This document shows, in pieces, positions 55,862 through 63,726 of a stretch of DNA of 63,726 nucleotides (positions within the stretch are counted from its first letter, which is position 1; every line of letters starts with the position of its first letter). A model generated the notes under the pieces. The model saw only the letters and a program-made list of their open reading frames with translations. It had not been told where the DNA came from and made no database searches. The translations under genes were made by a program, and so were the position numbers. Where the stretch lies: NCBI RefSeq assembly GCF_016905005.1, contig NZ_JADIKC010000013.1:1-63726 (forward strand), read 5' to 3'. This stretch comes from Dyella kyungheensis (GTDB taxonomy: Bacteria > Pseudomonadota > Gammaproteobacteria > Xanthomonadales > Rhodanobacteraceae).

Positions 55862-56407
55862 ATGCAGCATCGTCCGTGGATAGGCCTGGCTGTGCTGCTG
55901 GCGGTGTTCGTGCCGGTGGTGCAGGCGCAGCAACTGGCCAATGAGCCGGTGAAGCAGCTCGACCTCAAGCGCTACCTCGGCCAATGGCACGAGATCGCGC
56001 ACCTGCCGATGTTCTTCCAGCGCCAATGCGTGGACAACATCACCGCCACCTACACCAGCCTGCCCGATGGCAAGGTCAGCGTGCGCAATGCCTGCCGCAC
56101 GCGCGACGGCAAGATGGACGACGCCAACGGCGTGGCGCGGACGACCGACAAGGCCGCAGGTGCGCTCGAAGTGCGCTTCGCTCCCGCATGGATGTCCTGG
56201 CTGCCATGGGTGTGGGCCGATTACTGGGTGCTCGATGTCGACCCCGACTATCGCTGGGCCGTGGTGGGCAGTCCGAGTCGCGATTACCTGTGGGTACTCT
56301 CGCGCGATGCGCAAATGCAGCGCGCGCAGTTCGAGGCCTTGCGTCATCGAGCCGCGCAACGCGGTTATCCCATCGAGAAACTGGTCATGTCTGCGCCGCT
56401 CAACTGA
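55862..56407 (+). CDS. blc: Lipocalin family protein, Blc-like
   Basis: A 181-residue exported lipocalin: signal peptide ending VVQAQ, the GxW region YLGQWHEIAHLPMFFQRQCVDN, the conserved DYWVLDVDPDYRWAVVGSPSR and the final helix YPIEKLVMS. Two cysteines (QRQCVDN and NACRTR) could form a disulfide. Unlike E. coli Blc, the signal lacks a lipobox cysteine, so it should be soluble in the periplasm. Blc binds lysophospholipids or fatty acids under envelope stress. CAGGAG precedes the ATG. Confidence 0.85.
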   Translation: MQHRPWIGLAVLLAVFVPVVQAQQLANEPVKQLDLKRYLGQWHEIAHLPMFFQRQCVDNITATYTSLPDGKVSVRNACRTRDGKMDDANGVARTTDKAAGALEVRFAPAWMSWLPWVWADYWVLDVDPDYRWAVVGSPSRDYLWVLSRDAQMQRAQFEALRHRAAQRGYPIEKLVMSAPLN

Positions 56408-56423
56408 GTGGGGCAGTGTCGAC

Positions 56424-56876
56424 TCAGTCGTCGGCGCGCAGGCGCACGCGATCCATCAGCTCGCGCAACTGTTTCTGCTCGGTTGCATCGAGCACGCCGA
56501 ACAGGTGCTCCACCGCCTGGCGCTTGGGGCCCTGCACTTCATCGAGCTTGGCCTGGCCGGCGGCCGTGACCACCACCAGTTGCGCGCGGCGGTCGGTGGG
56601 ATGGGCCGAGCGCTCGACCAAGCCGCTTTCTTCCATCGCATCCAGCGCCGTGGTCACGGTGCGCGGCGCGTAGCCCATTTCGGTGGCGATATCGCTGGGC
56701 CGGCAGGGCGCGAGCCGGGCCACCAAGGCCAGCAGCTTCGCCTGCGACAGCGACAGGCCGGCCGCGGTCATGGCGGCGTCGACATGCTTGCGCACCAGGT
56801 GATGCAGGGCCAGGAAAGCGTCGGCGAGTTCGACCGTGGCGGATCGGCTTGGGGTTGACTTGCGTGGCGTCGTCAT
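56424..56876 (-). CDS. MarR-family transcriptional regulator
   Basis: A 150-residue winged-helix protein: PCRPSDIATEMGYAPRTVTTALDAME (recognition helix) and the wing GLVERSAHPTDRRAQLVVVT. The N-terminal KSTPSRS stretch is flexible. The upstream ATG at 56915 lies right next to a TATAAT -10 box, so the start at 56876 is preferred. A palindrome (TGAGC-AA-GCTCA) lies between the -10 box and the start. It is divergent from the siderophore-interacting reductase, a probable target. Confidence 0.85.
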   Translation of the reverse strand: MTTPRKSTPSRSATVELADAFLALHHLVRKHVDAAMTAAGLSLSQAKLLALVARLAPCRPSDIATEMGYAPRTVTTALDAMEESGLVERSAHPTDRRAQLVVVTAAGQAKLDEVQGPKRQAVEHLFGVLDATEQKQLRELMDRVRLRADD

Positions 56877-56886
56877 GGAAAAGTAT

Positions 56887-56919
56887 TGAGCAAGCTCACT
56901 ATGAGTTTCATCCATTATA
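56887..56919 (-). promoter_or_regulatory. Promoter -10 box with MarR-type operator
   Basis: TATAAT on the minus strand (56914-56919) and the perfect palindrome TGAGC-AA-GCTCA (56887-56898) lie between the -10 box and the MarR start, well placed for autorepression. Confidence 0.55.
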
Positions 56920-56953
56920 GCGCCGCTGCCCAGCCGCGGCCAGCGAGGTTTCC

Positions 56954-57754
56954 ATGGCTACGTCGATCCCCGAAGTCCGGCGCGTCCGGCATCCCCTGAA
57001 AGTGCGCGAATTGAGCGTGAAACGGCTGAAGTTGGTGTCCCCGCGACTGCTGTGCGTCACCTTCACCGGCGATCTGGGCGATTTCATCTCCGCCTCGTTC
57101 GACGACCACGTGAAGCTGTTTTTCCCCGGCGCCGGCGAATCCGCGCCATCGCTGCCCACGGTGACGGAGCAGGGCATGGCCTTCGATCCCACGCGCCCCC
57201 GGCCGGCCAGCCGCGACTACACCCCGCGCCGCTACGACCGCGCCGCCAACGAGCTGGAGATCGAATTCGTGCTGCATGGCGAGGGTCCGGCCGCATCCTG
57301 GGCGCGTGCCGCCAGGCCGGGCGACCGCTTGGGCCTGGGCGGGCCGCGTGGTTCCTCCTTGCTGCCCGAGGGGTTGGACTGGCTCCTGTTGATCGGCGAC
57401 GAAACAGCGTTGCCGGCGATGGCCCGCCGCCTGGAAGAAGCCGGCGCGGGCGAATGCATCATCGCTCTGATCGAGACCGGCAGCGCCGACGCCCGTATCG
57501 ATATCGCCACCGCGGCGAATGCCAGCATCACCTGGTTGTGCCGGGAGTCGGGCGATGCCGCGCTGCCGGACGCCGTGGCCGAGCTGATCCTGCCCGAGGG
57601 CCACGGCTTCGCCTGGGCTGCCGGCGAGTACGGCAGCATCCGCCAGGTACGGCAGCGTCTGATCGACGTGCACGGACTCGACCGCCAGCGTATCCGCGCC
57701 GCCAGCTACTGGAAGCAGGGCGAAGCGGCGAGCCATGAAACGCTCACCGACTGA
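56954..57754 (+). CDS. Siderophore-interacting protein, FAD-dependent ferric-siderophore reductase (ViuB-like)
   Basis: A 266-residue flavoprotein of the SIP family. The FAD-binding motif is RDYTPRRYD, then LHGEGPAASWARAARPGD and GPRGSSL. The NAD(P)H part has WLLLIGDETALPAMARRL and FAWAAGEYGSIRQVRQ, ending RAASYWKQGEA. It reduces ferric siderophores in the cytoplasm to release iron. It is divergent from a MarR regulator and has no clear Fur box, so it may be controlled differently from the two siderophore receptors at 26.7-32 kb. Confidence 0.9.
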   Translation: MATSIPEVRRVRHPLKVRELSVKRLKLVSPRLLCVTFTGDLGDFISASFDDHVKLFFPGAGESAPSLPTVTEQGMAFDPTRPRPASRDYTPRRYDRAANELEIEFVLHGEGPAASWARAARPGDRLGLGGPRGSSLLPEGLDWLLLIGDETALPAMARRLEEAGAGECIIALIETGSADARIDIATAANASITWLCRESGDAALPDAVAELILPEGHGFAWAAGEYGSIRQVRQRLIDVHGLDRQRIRAASYWKQGEAASHETLTD

Positions 57755-57881
57755 TCCGGCGCCGGCCGCGCCCGCTTCGCTCGCTACGTAGTTTTGCTAT
57801 TCCACTTTGCGGTGGGCGGAGGTCAAATGATCCGTCGTGCGATTCCCTGTTGATCCGCTGTATTCATCGCGAGGTGGAGCC

Positions 57882-59354
57882 ATGTCGAGGACGAAGGACG
57901 AGCGCGCGCCCAAGGTGACCCACAGGCGCCCGAAGGGAGCCGAAGAAGCGTCATTGCATGCTTTCGCCCACGTCGGCGAGGGAGCGCTTTCGCAGCAGAG
58001 CTTCCGCAAGGCGCCGGCGGATCGCGAGGCCATGGCGCGCACCATTCGCGCCAAGGTGGCGCGCAAGTCGCTGGGCGGCTGGAAGCCGGTGAAGGATCGC
58101 TTCGACCCCGTGGAGTTGCTGATCGAAACCTCGAAGGGGCGCGTCGATTCGCTGGTGCCCATTCGCTACGGCCGCATGATGGCGTCGCCGTTCGCGTTCT
58201 ACCGCGGTGCGGCGGCCATCATGGCGGCCGATCTCGCCCACACCGCGAGCACCGGCATTCACCTGCAGATCTGCGGCGACTGCCACCTGGTGAATTTCGG
58301 CGGTTTCGCCACGCCCGAGCGCAAGCTGGTGTTCGACATCAACGATTTCGACGAAACCACGGTCGGGCCGTGGGAGTGGGACATCAAGCGCTTGTGCGCC
58401 AGCCTGGTGGTGGCTTCGCGCGCGAACGGCTTCAACGACGGCGAGGCCAGGGACATCGCCTGGGAGGCCGCGTCCGCGTACCGGACGCACCTGGCCGACT
58501 ACGCCGAGATGCCCGTGCTCGAGGCGTGGTACGACCATATCGATCTGCAGGACGTGATCGACCGCATGCGCGACGAGGAAATGAAGCAGCTCGCCAACAA
58601 GAGCGTGCGCAAGGCCGTGCAATACACCGCGCACACCAAGGAGTTCATCAAGCTCACGGTGCAAGGCGGCTCGCCGCCGCGCATCCAGGACGAACCGCCG
58701 TTGATCTATCACGATGAGCTGCTGGAGAACCAGGTGACGCTGGACGAACGCCGCAAGGCGTTTCTCGACTATCGCGACTCGCTGCTGCCGGAACGCCGCG
58801 TATTGCTCGATCGCTTCCAGACGGTGGACGCCGCGGTGAAGGTGGTGGGCGTGGGCAGCGTGGGCACTTACTGCGGCATCATGCTGATGGTGTCGGGCAA
58901 TGGCGATCCGCTGTTCCTGCAGTTCAAGGAAGCGCGGCGGTCGGTGATCGATCCCTACGTCAAGAACAAGCCGTATAAGCACCAGGGCCAGCGCATCGTC
59001 GCGGGCCAGCGATTGATGCAAGCGGCCAGCGATCTGTTCTTGGGGTGGACGCAGGGAACCAAGCGTCACTTCTACGTGCGTCAGTTGCGCGATGCGAAGA
59101 TCTCGCCGCAGATCGAAGTGATGCGCGCGCCCAATCTGCGCCGCTATGGCCGTCTGTGCGCCCGCACGCTGGCACGCGCGCATGCGCGCTCGGGCGATGC
59201 GGTGTTGTTGTCCGCCTACCTGGGCAAGAGCGATGCCTTTGCCGATGCCATGACGAGCTTCTCGGTGGCGTATGCCGACCAGAACGAACGCGACCATGCG
59301 TCGCTGGTCAAGGCGGTACGCGCCGGCAGGGTGGATGCGATGACCATCGCCTAG
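57882..59354 (+). CDS. DUF2252-family protein, kinase-like
   Basis: A 490-residue protein of the DUF2252 family. Its core (residues about 110-165) has an aminoglycoside-phosphotransferase-like catalytic motif, LQICGDCHLVNFGGF, and VFDINDFDET (matching HGDxHxxN and the DFD-type metal site). The C-terminal half (KVVGVGSVGTYCGIMLMVSG; LFLQFKEARRSVI) is also conserved. There is no signal peptide. ATP-dependent phosphorylation of a small molecule is the likely chemistry, but the substrate is unknown. GAGGTGGAG precedes the ATG. Confidence 0.82.
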   Translation: MSRTKDERAPKVTHRRPKGAEEASLHAFAHVGEGALSQQSFRKAPADREAMARTIRAKVARKSLGGWKPVKDRFDPVELLIETSKGRVDSLVPIRYGRMMASPFAFYRGAAAIMAADLAHTASTGIHLQICGDCHLVNFGGFATPERKLVFDINDFDETTVGPWEWDIKRLCASLVVASRANGFNDGEARDIAWEAASAYRTHLADYAEMPVLEAWYDHIDLQDVIDRMRDEEMKQLANKSVRKAVQYTAHTKEFIKLTVQGGSPPRIQDEPPLIYHDELLENQVTLDERRKAFLDYRDSLLPERRVLLDRFQTVDAAVKVVGVGSVGTYCGIMLMVSGNGDPLFLQFKEARRSVIDPYVKNKPYKHQGQRIVAGQRLMQAASDLFLGWTQGTKRHFYVRQLRDAKISPQIEVMRAPNLRRYGRLCARTLARAHARSGDAVLLSAYLGKSDAFADAMTSFSVAYADQNERDHASLVKAVRAGRVDAMTIA

Positions 59355-60394
59355 GGTTTGTGCGGCGCGGCTGGTTCGAGCCGCGTCGCCAGTTCCACGC
59401 TGCGCGGTGCGGCCAATCCGCCGTAGCGACGGTCGACGTCGTCCAGCCGTTGTTTCGCGTTGTCGAGTTTGCCGGCCGCGATGTCCGCATCGACCTGGCC
59501 AAGGGCCTTGTCGACATCGCTGGCGATCCGTGCACGACAGGCATCGAGTTTCGCGGGGTCTGTTGCACTGTGGGTTTCCAGCGAGGTCAGGGCGCGATCC
59601 AGGGCAGGCGGCTCGGCCAGGTCGTGACCTGTCCAGGGCATCGCGCGCACATCGAAGTCGTCGATGCACCAATCATGCAATGACGCACGGCTCTGCCTGT
59701 CCGCATCCTGGTTGGCCGTGTCGCGCTGGCCGGTAAAATAGACCAGGCGTGTGGAGGACTGGAATTGTTCCAGCAGCGACAACGGCGGTAGCGGCACCGT
59801 CCGCCCGAGCGTATCGCTGCCGGCCTCCAGCAGCGCACCGTGAAACACATCCGGATAGCCGAGTGCCAGCCGCAACGCGACGCGCGAGCCGCCGGAGAAG
59901 CCACCGACATAGACGCGCTGCGGATTGACCCGGTAACGCGCCATCACATTGCTGGCCGCCAGCAGCGAAACCGGCTCGCGGCGGTCGAGCAGGCTGGTGT
60001 CGTTGCCGATATGGGCCGCGGTGACCAGGATCATGCCGTGACGTTCGAGGATCGACGTCCATGCGGCCGGCACGCTGGCCTCGTCCCACGGCGGAACGAA
60101 CACCAGCAGGGCATAACCGCCGGGCGGCATCTGCGCGGGAACGTAGAGCGCGAACCGCTCCTTGGCCAGATCGATGGGCTGTTCCGCGATGGCAATGCCC
60201 AGCCCGGCGGCGTGACGCTGCAGTCGCCATGCATTCAACGGCGTCACCAGTCGCCGGGCCAGTTCCGTGCTGCTCGACAGGTTGCTGTACTGCGAGAACA
60301 CCACATCCTTGAACACGCCTGTGGCGACGTCAGCGGCCGGGGCGGCGAAGGCCAGCCCCGTGAGGCATGCGAACAAGAGGCCACGACGGATCAT
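59351..60394 (-). CDS. Exported serine hydrolase, PHB-depolymerase/esterase-like
   Basis: A 347-residue exported protein: signal peptide ending AAPAADV, oxyanion region LLVFVPPWDEA, nucleophile elbow YVGGFSGGSRVALR with serine, and the catalytic histidine in WTGHDLAEPP. The layout resembles feruloyl-esterase or poly(3-hydroxybutyrate)-depolymerase-type alpha/beta hydrolases. The last about 90 residues form a helical extension (AKLDNAKQRLDDVDRRYGG). It converges on DUF2252 with a four-base overlap of stops. The substrate is uncertain. Confidence 0.72.
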   Translation of the reverse strand: MIRRGLLFACLTGLAFAAPAADVATGVFKDVVFSQYSNLSSSTELARRLVTPLNAWRLQRHAAGLGIAIAEQPIDLAKERFALYVPAQMPPGGYALLVFVPPWDEASVPAAWTSILERHGMILVTAAHIGNDTSLLDRREPVSLLAASNVMARYRVNPQRVYVGGFSGGSRVALRLALGYPDVFHGALLEAGSDTLGRTVPLPPLSLLEQFQSSTRLVYFTGQRDTANQDADRQSRASLHDWCIDDFDVRAMPWTGHDLAEPPALDRALTSLETHSATDPAKLDACRARIASDVDKALGQVDADIAAGKLDNAKQRLDDVDRRYGGLAAPRSVELATRLEPAAPHKP

Positions 60395-60435
60395 GGCGGA
60401 AGCCTAGCACCGCGCGAACGCGGTGCCACGGGTGT

Positions 60436-61743
60436 TCATTTTGCGGGTGTTTGCTGCGGGAACACCATCGCGCTGTTGCCATAGGGCGGATGCAGCGTGC
60501 CCTTCGCGAAGTCGATGGCGAGCTGCATGTAACCCGCCGCATAGCGCGTACTCACGCGTTCGCCGTCCTTGCCGAGTTCGTATTCCGTGATGCCGTGTTC
60601 GGTATGCGGAAACAACGCCGTGGTGATCGGCAGACCCTTGGCCTGCAACGAGGCGAGGCGGCGCAGGGTTTCGCCACTGGGCGCATCGATGTCGTCGCCG
60701 CCCAGTTCCCACAGCTGCGGGGTCTGCAGCTTCTCCAGCACCGGCATGGCGTCGTAGTGCCAGGGCGTGTGCCACATGTATGCCTTGCCCTTCTCGCGGA
60801 TCTCGGCGTTGCTCATCGGCAGCACCAGATAGCTGAAGTCGCCGCGCACATCCTTGTACCAGGGCTCCTTGCCGTACTTGGCCTTGGCCGCATCGAGCTG
60901 GTCGAAGCCATCGGTCAGTCCGCTGGAAAGGATCAGGCCCACCGCATCGGAGAGCTCCCACGCCTTGTCGATCACCGACTGGTCGTAGCCCTTGAGCGTC
61001 ATCTGGAACGCCACCGCTTCGCGGTCTTCTTCCAGCGGCGAGATGGCCAGGCCGTAGCCCACGATCACGAAATCCACCTTGGTGCGCGTGGCCGCCAGCG
61101 GAGCCACCCAGCCGCCCTGGCTGCCGCCGCGATAACCCACCCGGCCGGCACGCGCGCCGGCCAGCCGGCGAGCCTCGGCGACCGCAGCCACCGCATCGTT
61201 GGCGAGCACGCTGAAATCCTGCGTGTACTGGCCATCGGAAGCGCCGGTGCCGCGCTTGTCATAGACGAACGCGCCCACGCCCTCGATGGGGAACTCGCGC
61301 TGCATGGCATCGAACGTGCGGGCCGAATCCTTTTCCGAGCCATGCACGAGCACCACCACCGGCACCTTGCCCTTGCCGGGTGGGAGAATCAGCCGTCCGA
61401 CCAGACGCGTGCCGCCTTCGCCGGCAAACGTCGTCTCCTGCACCGTGAAGGGGATGCGCTCGCCCTGCTTGCCATCGAAGGTGATCTTGCCCTTCGCACA
61501 ATCGGTGAACTGGACATCCTTGCCGTCCGGGCGGTCCGTCCAGCCGAACGTGCTGGTCCAGCTATCGCCGGCACCCCGCTTGAGCTTGCCGGTGCTGCCG
61601 TCGATACGTCGCCAGCGCAGGGTGTTTTCATCCGAATGGCCGATATCCAGCGCGCTTCCATCGCTGAGGCGATATGAACCTACGTGGCAGTCGGTGGCGG
61701 GAGCGGCGCTGGCGAGCAGGGCGGCCAAGAGCGTGGTGAGCAT
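60436..61743 (-). CDS. Exported alpha/beta hydrolase (S9-like or esterase)
   Basis: A 435-residue exported protein: signal peptide (MLTTLLAALLASAAPATDC), an N-terminal beta domain of about 100 residues (VGSYRLSDGSALDIG; LRWRRIDGSTGKLKRG), then an alpha/beta hydrolase. The oxyanion loop is VVVLVHGSEKDS, the nucleophile is in YRGGSQGGWVAPLA, the acid is near LWELGGDDIDAPSGET and the histidine is in FPHTEHGITEYE. It resembles acyl-thioesterase/prolyl-oligopeptidase-like secreted hydrolases. It lies 41 bases upstream of the other hydrolase on the same strand. Confidence 0.8.
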   Translation of the reverse strand: MLTTLLAALLASAAPATDCHVGSYRLSDGSALDIGHSDENTLRWRRIDGSTGKLKRGAGDSWTSTFGWTDRPDGKDVQFTDCAKGKITFDGKQGERIPFTVQETTFAGEGGTRLVGRLILPPGKGKVPVVVLVHGSEKDSARTFDAMQREFPIEGVGAFVYDKRGTGASDGQYTQDFSVLANDAVAAVAEARRLAGARAGRVGYRGGSQGGWVAPLAATRTKVDFVIVGYGLAISPLEEDREAVAFQMTLKGYDQSVIDKAWELSDAVGLILSSGLTDGFDQLDAAKAKYGKEPWYKDVRGDFSYLVLPMSNAEIREKGKAYMWHTPWHYDAMPVLEKLQTPQLWELGGDDIDAPSGETLRRLASLQAKGLPITTALFPHTEHGITEYELGKDGERVSTRYAAGYMQLAIDFAKGTLHPPYGNSAMVFPQQTPAK

Positions 61744-61897
61744 GGAGAGTCCGATCGTCGAATAAGTCGCCAGGAGGCTAGCATCGGCTTGTCGGGCGAC
61801 CATTGGCCGCAAGTCATACCGGTGCCAAGAGTCATAGGCACCATAGGCGCTCCATGCGCCCTCTGCGGCGTGCCGTGATCATTGCGAAGGAGCTACC

Positions 61898-62992
61898 GTG
61901 GGTCGTTTATGCTGGATCATTGTGATGGCGGGTGCACTGTTCATGACAGCCGATATCCGGGCAAATGAAGCGCCGTTGGCGAAGAAGGTGTTGGTGATCG
62001 GCCATCGCGGCGCCAGCGCGCTGCGACCGGAACACACCCTGGCGTCGTACGGCAAGGCGATCGCCGACGGCGCCGATTTCATCGAGCCGGACCTGGTGAT
62101 GACGCGCGACGGCGTGCCGGTGGCGCGTCACGAGAACGAGATCAGCGGCACCACCGACGTGGCGCAGCATGCGGAATTCGCCTCGCGCAAGGCCACCAAG
62201 ACGATCGACGGCGAGAAGGTGACGGGCTGGTTCACCGAAGACTTCACCCTGGCCGAGCTGAAGACGCTGCGCGCCCGCGAACGCCTGCCGGAGTTTCGCA
62301 GTACCGCATACGACGGACAGTTCCAGATACCTACGCTGGACGAGATCATCGATTTCGTGGCCGCCGAATCGGCCACGCAGGGGCGCGTGATCGGCATCAT
62401 TCCCGAGATCAAGCACGGCACCTATTTCCAGCGGGCCGGGCTGCCGATGGAAGACCTCGTGCTGGCTACGCTCGCCGCGCATGCATACACGCGCACGGCG
62501 CCGGTGGAAATCCAGTCGTTCGAGATCGCCAACCTGCGTTATCTGCGCGGCAAGCTGGGCAAGCAGCATCCCAATATCCGTCTCCTTCAGCTGCTCGGCG
62601 ATGCGAATGAAGCGCCGTACGACGTGGTTGCTGCGGGTGGGAAGCTGACCTACGCGCAGATGATGACGCCCGCTGGCCTGCGCGATATCGCCGGGTATGC
62701 CGATGCGATCGGGCCGAGCATCCGTTCGATCATTCCGCTGGCTGCGGATGGCTCGCTGGGCAAGCCCACGGCATTGGCGCATGACGCGCATGCGGTGAAG
62801 CTGGAGCTGCATCCGTATACGTTCCGGCCGGAGAATTTCTTCCAGGCGAAGAATTTCTGGAAGGGGAGCGATCCGAAGGCGTTCAATGAGGCGGGGTCGA
62901 TTGCGGAGATACGGGCGTATCTGGATGCGGGGGTGGATTCGTTTTTTACGGATGATCCGGCGATTGGGCGCAAGGCGGTGGATGGGCGGTGA
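61898..62992 (+). CDS. glpQ: Glycerophosphodiester phosphodiesterase, GlpQ-like
   Basis: A 364-residue exported enzyme: signal peptide ending ADIRANE, then a TIM barrel with HRGASALRPEHT (catalytic His and Arg), FIEPDLVMTRDGVPVARHENE (metal ligands and second His), GIIPEIKHGTYF and the final FFTDDPAIG. It hydrolyses glycerophosphodiesters to glycerol 3-phosphate and an alcohol in the periplasm. The GTG at 61898 follows AAGGAG. glpT or another uptake gene is not nearby. Confidence 0.9.
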   Translation: MGRLCWIIVMAGALFMTADIRANEAPLAKKVLVIGHRGASALRPEHTLASYGKAIADGADFIEPDLVMTRDGVPVARHENEISGTTDVAQHAEFASRKATKTIDGEKVTGWFTEDFTLAELKTLRARERLPEFRSTAYDGQFQIPTLDEIIDFVAAESATQGRVIGIIPEIKHGTYFQRAGLPMEDLVLATLAAHAYTRTAPVEIQSFEIANLRYLRGKLGKQHPNIRLLQLLGDANEAPYDVVAAGGKLTYAQMMTPAGLRDIAGYADAIGPSIRSIIPLAADGSLGKPTALAHDAHAVKLELHPYTFRPENFFQAKNFWKGSDPKAFNEAGSIAEIRAYLDAGVDSFFTDDPAIGRKAVDGR

Positions 62993-63042
62993 GTGAATCG
63001 CGGTTCGCGCAACGGCACTCAGGCCTCGCGTCTTACTAGCTC

Positions 63043-63077
63043 GTCATCCCGGCGCAGGCCGGGATCCAGAGCCTCGG
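63043..63077. repeat. Single copy of the dispersed CCGGCGCAGGCCGG element
   Basis: TCATCCCGGCGCAGGCCGGGATCC matches one arm of the inverted pair at 19027-19159 with a few changes. It carries the same inner hairpin. Confidence 0.65.
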
Positions 63078-63150
63078 TGTTTAGTTGTCGCGTCATCGCG
63101 ATCTGGCTCGCCTGCCGCGGGCTTCCGTCCTCCTGCCGGAGGCCGGGTCA

Positions 63151-63176
63151 CTTTTCTTTGCTTGCCCAAAGAAAAG
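63151..63176. repeat. Hairpin element CTTTTCTTTG-N6-CAAAGAAAAG
   Basis: A perfect 10-bp A/T-rich inverted repeat with a six-base loop, ten bases before the likely end of the right-hand IS30 element. This sequence is a frequent intergenic repeat in related genomes. Either strand could use it as a terminator. Confidence 0.6.
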
Positions 63177-63180
63177 TAAG

Positions 63181-63726
63181 GCGGTCTCTAATATCAAGTG
63201 CAACACCCCTCTGGAGGTGATGCATGGGTCAGCACTACAACCATCTAAGCGCCGAAGAGCGAGGCGCGATCATGGTGGGCAAGGCACGCGGGGACAGCGC
63301 CCGGCAGCTGGCGATGCTGCTGGGCCGGTCGCCCAGTACGATCTCACGGGAGCTGGCGCGTAACGGGCACCGCGAGCCGTCAGGCAGCCCTCGTCTGGGG
63401 CGCCCGACGCTCGGCTATGACGCTTGTCGTGCCGGCCATCGGGCCCGACGCTTGGCCCATCAGGCGCGTCGGCCGCGTAAGTTGCATCGTGAGAGTGCCT
63501 TGTGGCGTCTGGTGCGTTACCTGTTGGCTCGCCGCTGGTCACCGCAAGAGGTGAGCCGCACACTGCGCCGACAGCATCCTGAGGAACCGGCCAAGCACGT
63601 GTCTCACGAGACGATTTACACCGCGATCTATGCAGCTCCCCGCGGGGAGCTGCGGCGAGGGCTGGTGGCACTGTTGCGCCAGCACAAGTGCGCGCGCCGC
63701 CCGCGCGGCCAAGGCGCCAATCGGCG
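63181..63726 (+). mobile_element. IS30-family insertion sequence, left part only
   Basis: The right window edge cuts this element. Its terminal repeat is presumably in 63181-63210 but the exact boundary cannot be placed without the other end. Its transposase differs clearly from the element at 2778, so three different IS30-type elements are present in the window. Confidence 0.7.
63224..63726 (+). CDS. IS30-family transposase, N-terminal part (runs off window)
   Basis: The first 167 residues are present, beginning MGQHYNHLSAEERGAIMVGK. The N-terminal helix-turn-helix is SARQLAMLLGRSPSTISREL. A basic middle region and VSHETIYTAIYAAPRGELRRGL correspond to VSHETIYRSLFIQTRGALKK of the element at 2840. 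The catalytic DDE domain lies beyond the edge. GGAGG precedes the ATG at 63224. Confidence 0.88.
   Translation, partial: MGQHYNHLSAEERGAIMVGKARGDSARQLAMLLGRSPSTISRELARNGHREPSGSPRLGRPTLGYDACRAGHRARRLAHQARRPRKLHRESALWRLVRYLLARRWSPQEVSRTLRRQHPEEPAKHVSHETIYTAIYAAPRGELRRGLVALLRQHKCARRPRGQGANR

Overview
The window looks like a chromosomal segment of a high-GC gammaproteobacterium of the order Xanthomonadales, most likely family Rhodanobacteraceae (Dyella, Luteibacter or Rhodanobacter type). This rests on several signals: three large TonB-dependent receptors, an M61 peptidase, a DUF3348/DUF802/OmpA/DUF2894 operon, a DUF1090 protein, and REP-like inverted repeats of the GTGGGAGCGCAC type. The genus is an inference. 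No rRNA, tRNA, CRISPR array, prophage or plasmid backbone was seen.

Layout. (1) 1-7.4 kb is an accessory zone of mostly unrecognised plus-strand genes: a DKNYY-type lipoprotein, a polyproline-tailed secreted protein, a TonB-C protein, an FCP1-like phosphatase and an orphan HigA-like antitoxin. Imperfect palindromes with 8-bp arms and a 10-nt centre (TGTCCGCT-N10-AGCRGACA) separate them. Two different IS30-family elements, one cut by the window edge, sit at the same point of this palindrome. A second, larger structured repeat brackets 5.8-6.95 kb. (2) 7.4-17.2 kb holds an M14 peptidase, a cytochrome P460, DinB, several regulators (TetR, MarR, GlxA/AraC, LysR) with palindromic operators beside them, a DHA2 efflux pump and small secreted proteins. 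(3) 17.3-19 kb is a YadGH-type ABC exporter, followed by a perfect 33-bp inverted repeat and a cupin-like dioxygenase-fold gene. (4) 20.5-24.6 kb is a tightly overlapping four-gene minus-strand operon. It encodes a MotA/TolQ/ExbB-like membrane protein with a very long coiled-coil tail, a MotB-like OmpA protein with an aspartate in its single membrane helix, and two soluble partners. It reads as an uncharacterised ion-driven motor and is the best candidate for an undescribed system here. (5) 25-36.6 kb contains a methyltransferase/flavin-reductase pair, two Fur-box-controlled siderophore receptors flanking an SGNH hydrolase, a 47-residue metal-binding-like protein, and AraC, PEP-mutase-family and MHS transporter genes. 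(6) 36.7-44.1 kb has a 966-residue TonB-dependent receptor with its own promoter and terminator, an M61 peptidase, then a small AT-richer accessory patch with another palindrome, an orphan secreted protein, a gene remnant, and a six-cysteine secreted peptide next to a thioredoxin-fold protein. (7) 44.2-63 kb carries an MFS exporter, a penicillin-binding-like hydrolase, an orphan LptA-like protein, a minus-strand cluster (SDR, two alpha/beta hydrolases, TMEM175) facing an ABATE/CGNR regulator, RNA- and methyl-modifying enzymes, a heat-shock gene (sigma-32-like promoter and ROSE-like leader), lipocalin Blc, a MarR/siderophore-interacting reductase pair, DUF2252, two serine hydrolases and GlpQ. 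A third IS30-type transposase runs off the right edge.

How the parts work together: iron uptake is the clearest theme (two Fur-regulated receptors, a TonB-C protein, a siderophore-interacting reductase). Envelope maintenance is a second (LptA-like, Blc, GlpQ, PBP-like hydrolase, stator-like operon). Small regulator/efflux or regulator/enzyme modules form a third. Several enzymes lack an expected catalytic residue (an SDR, an alpha/beta hydrolase, a pseudouridine-synthase-like protein).
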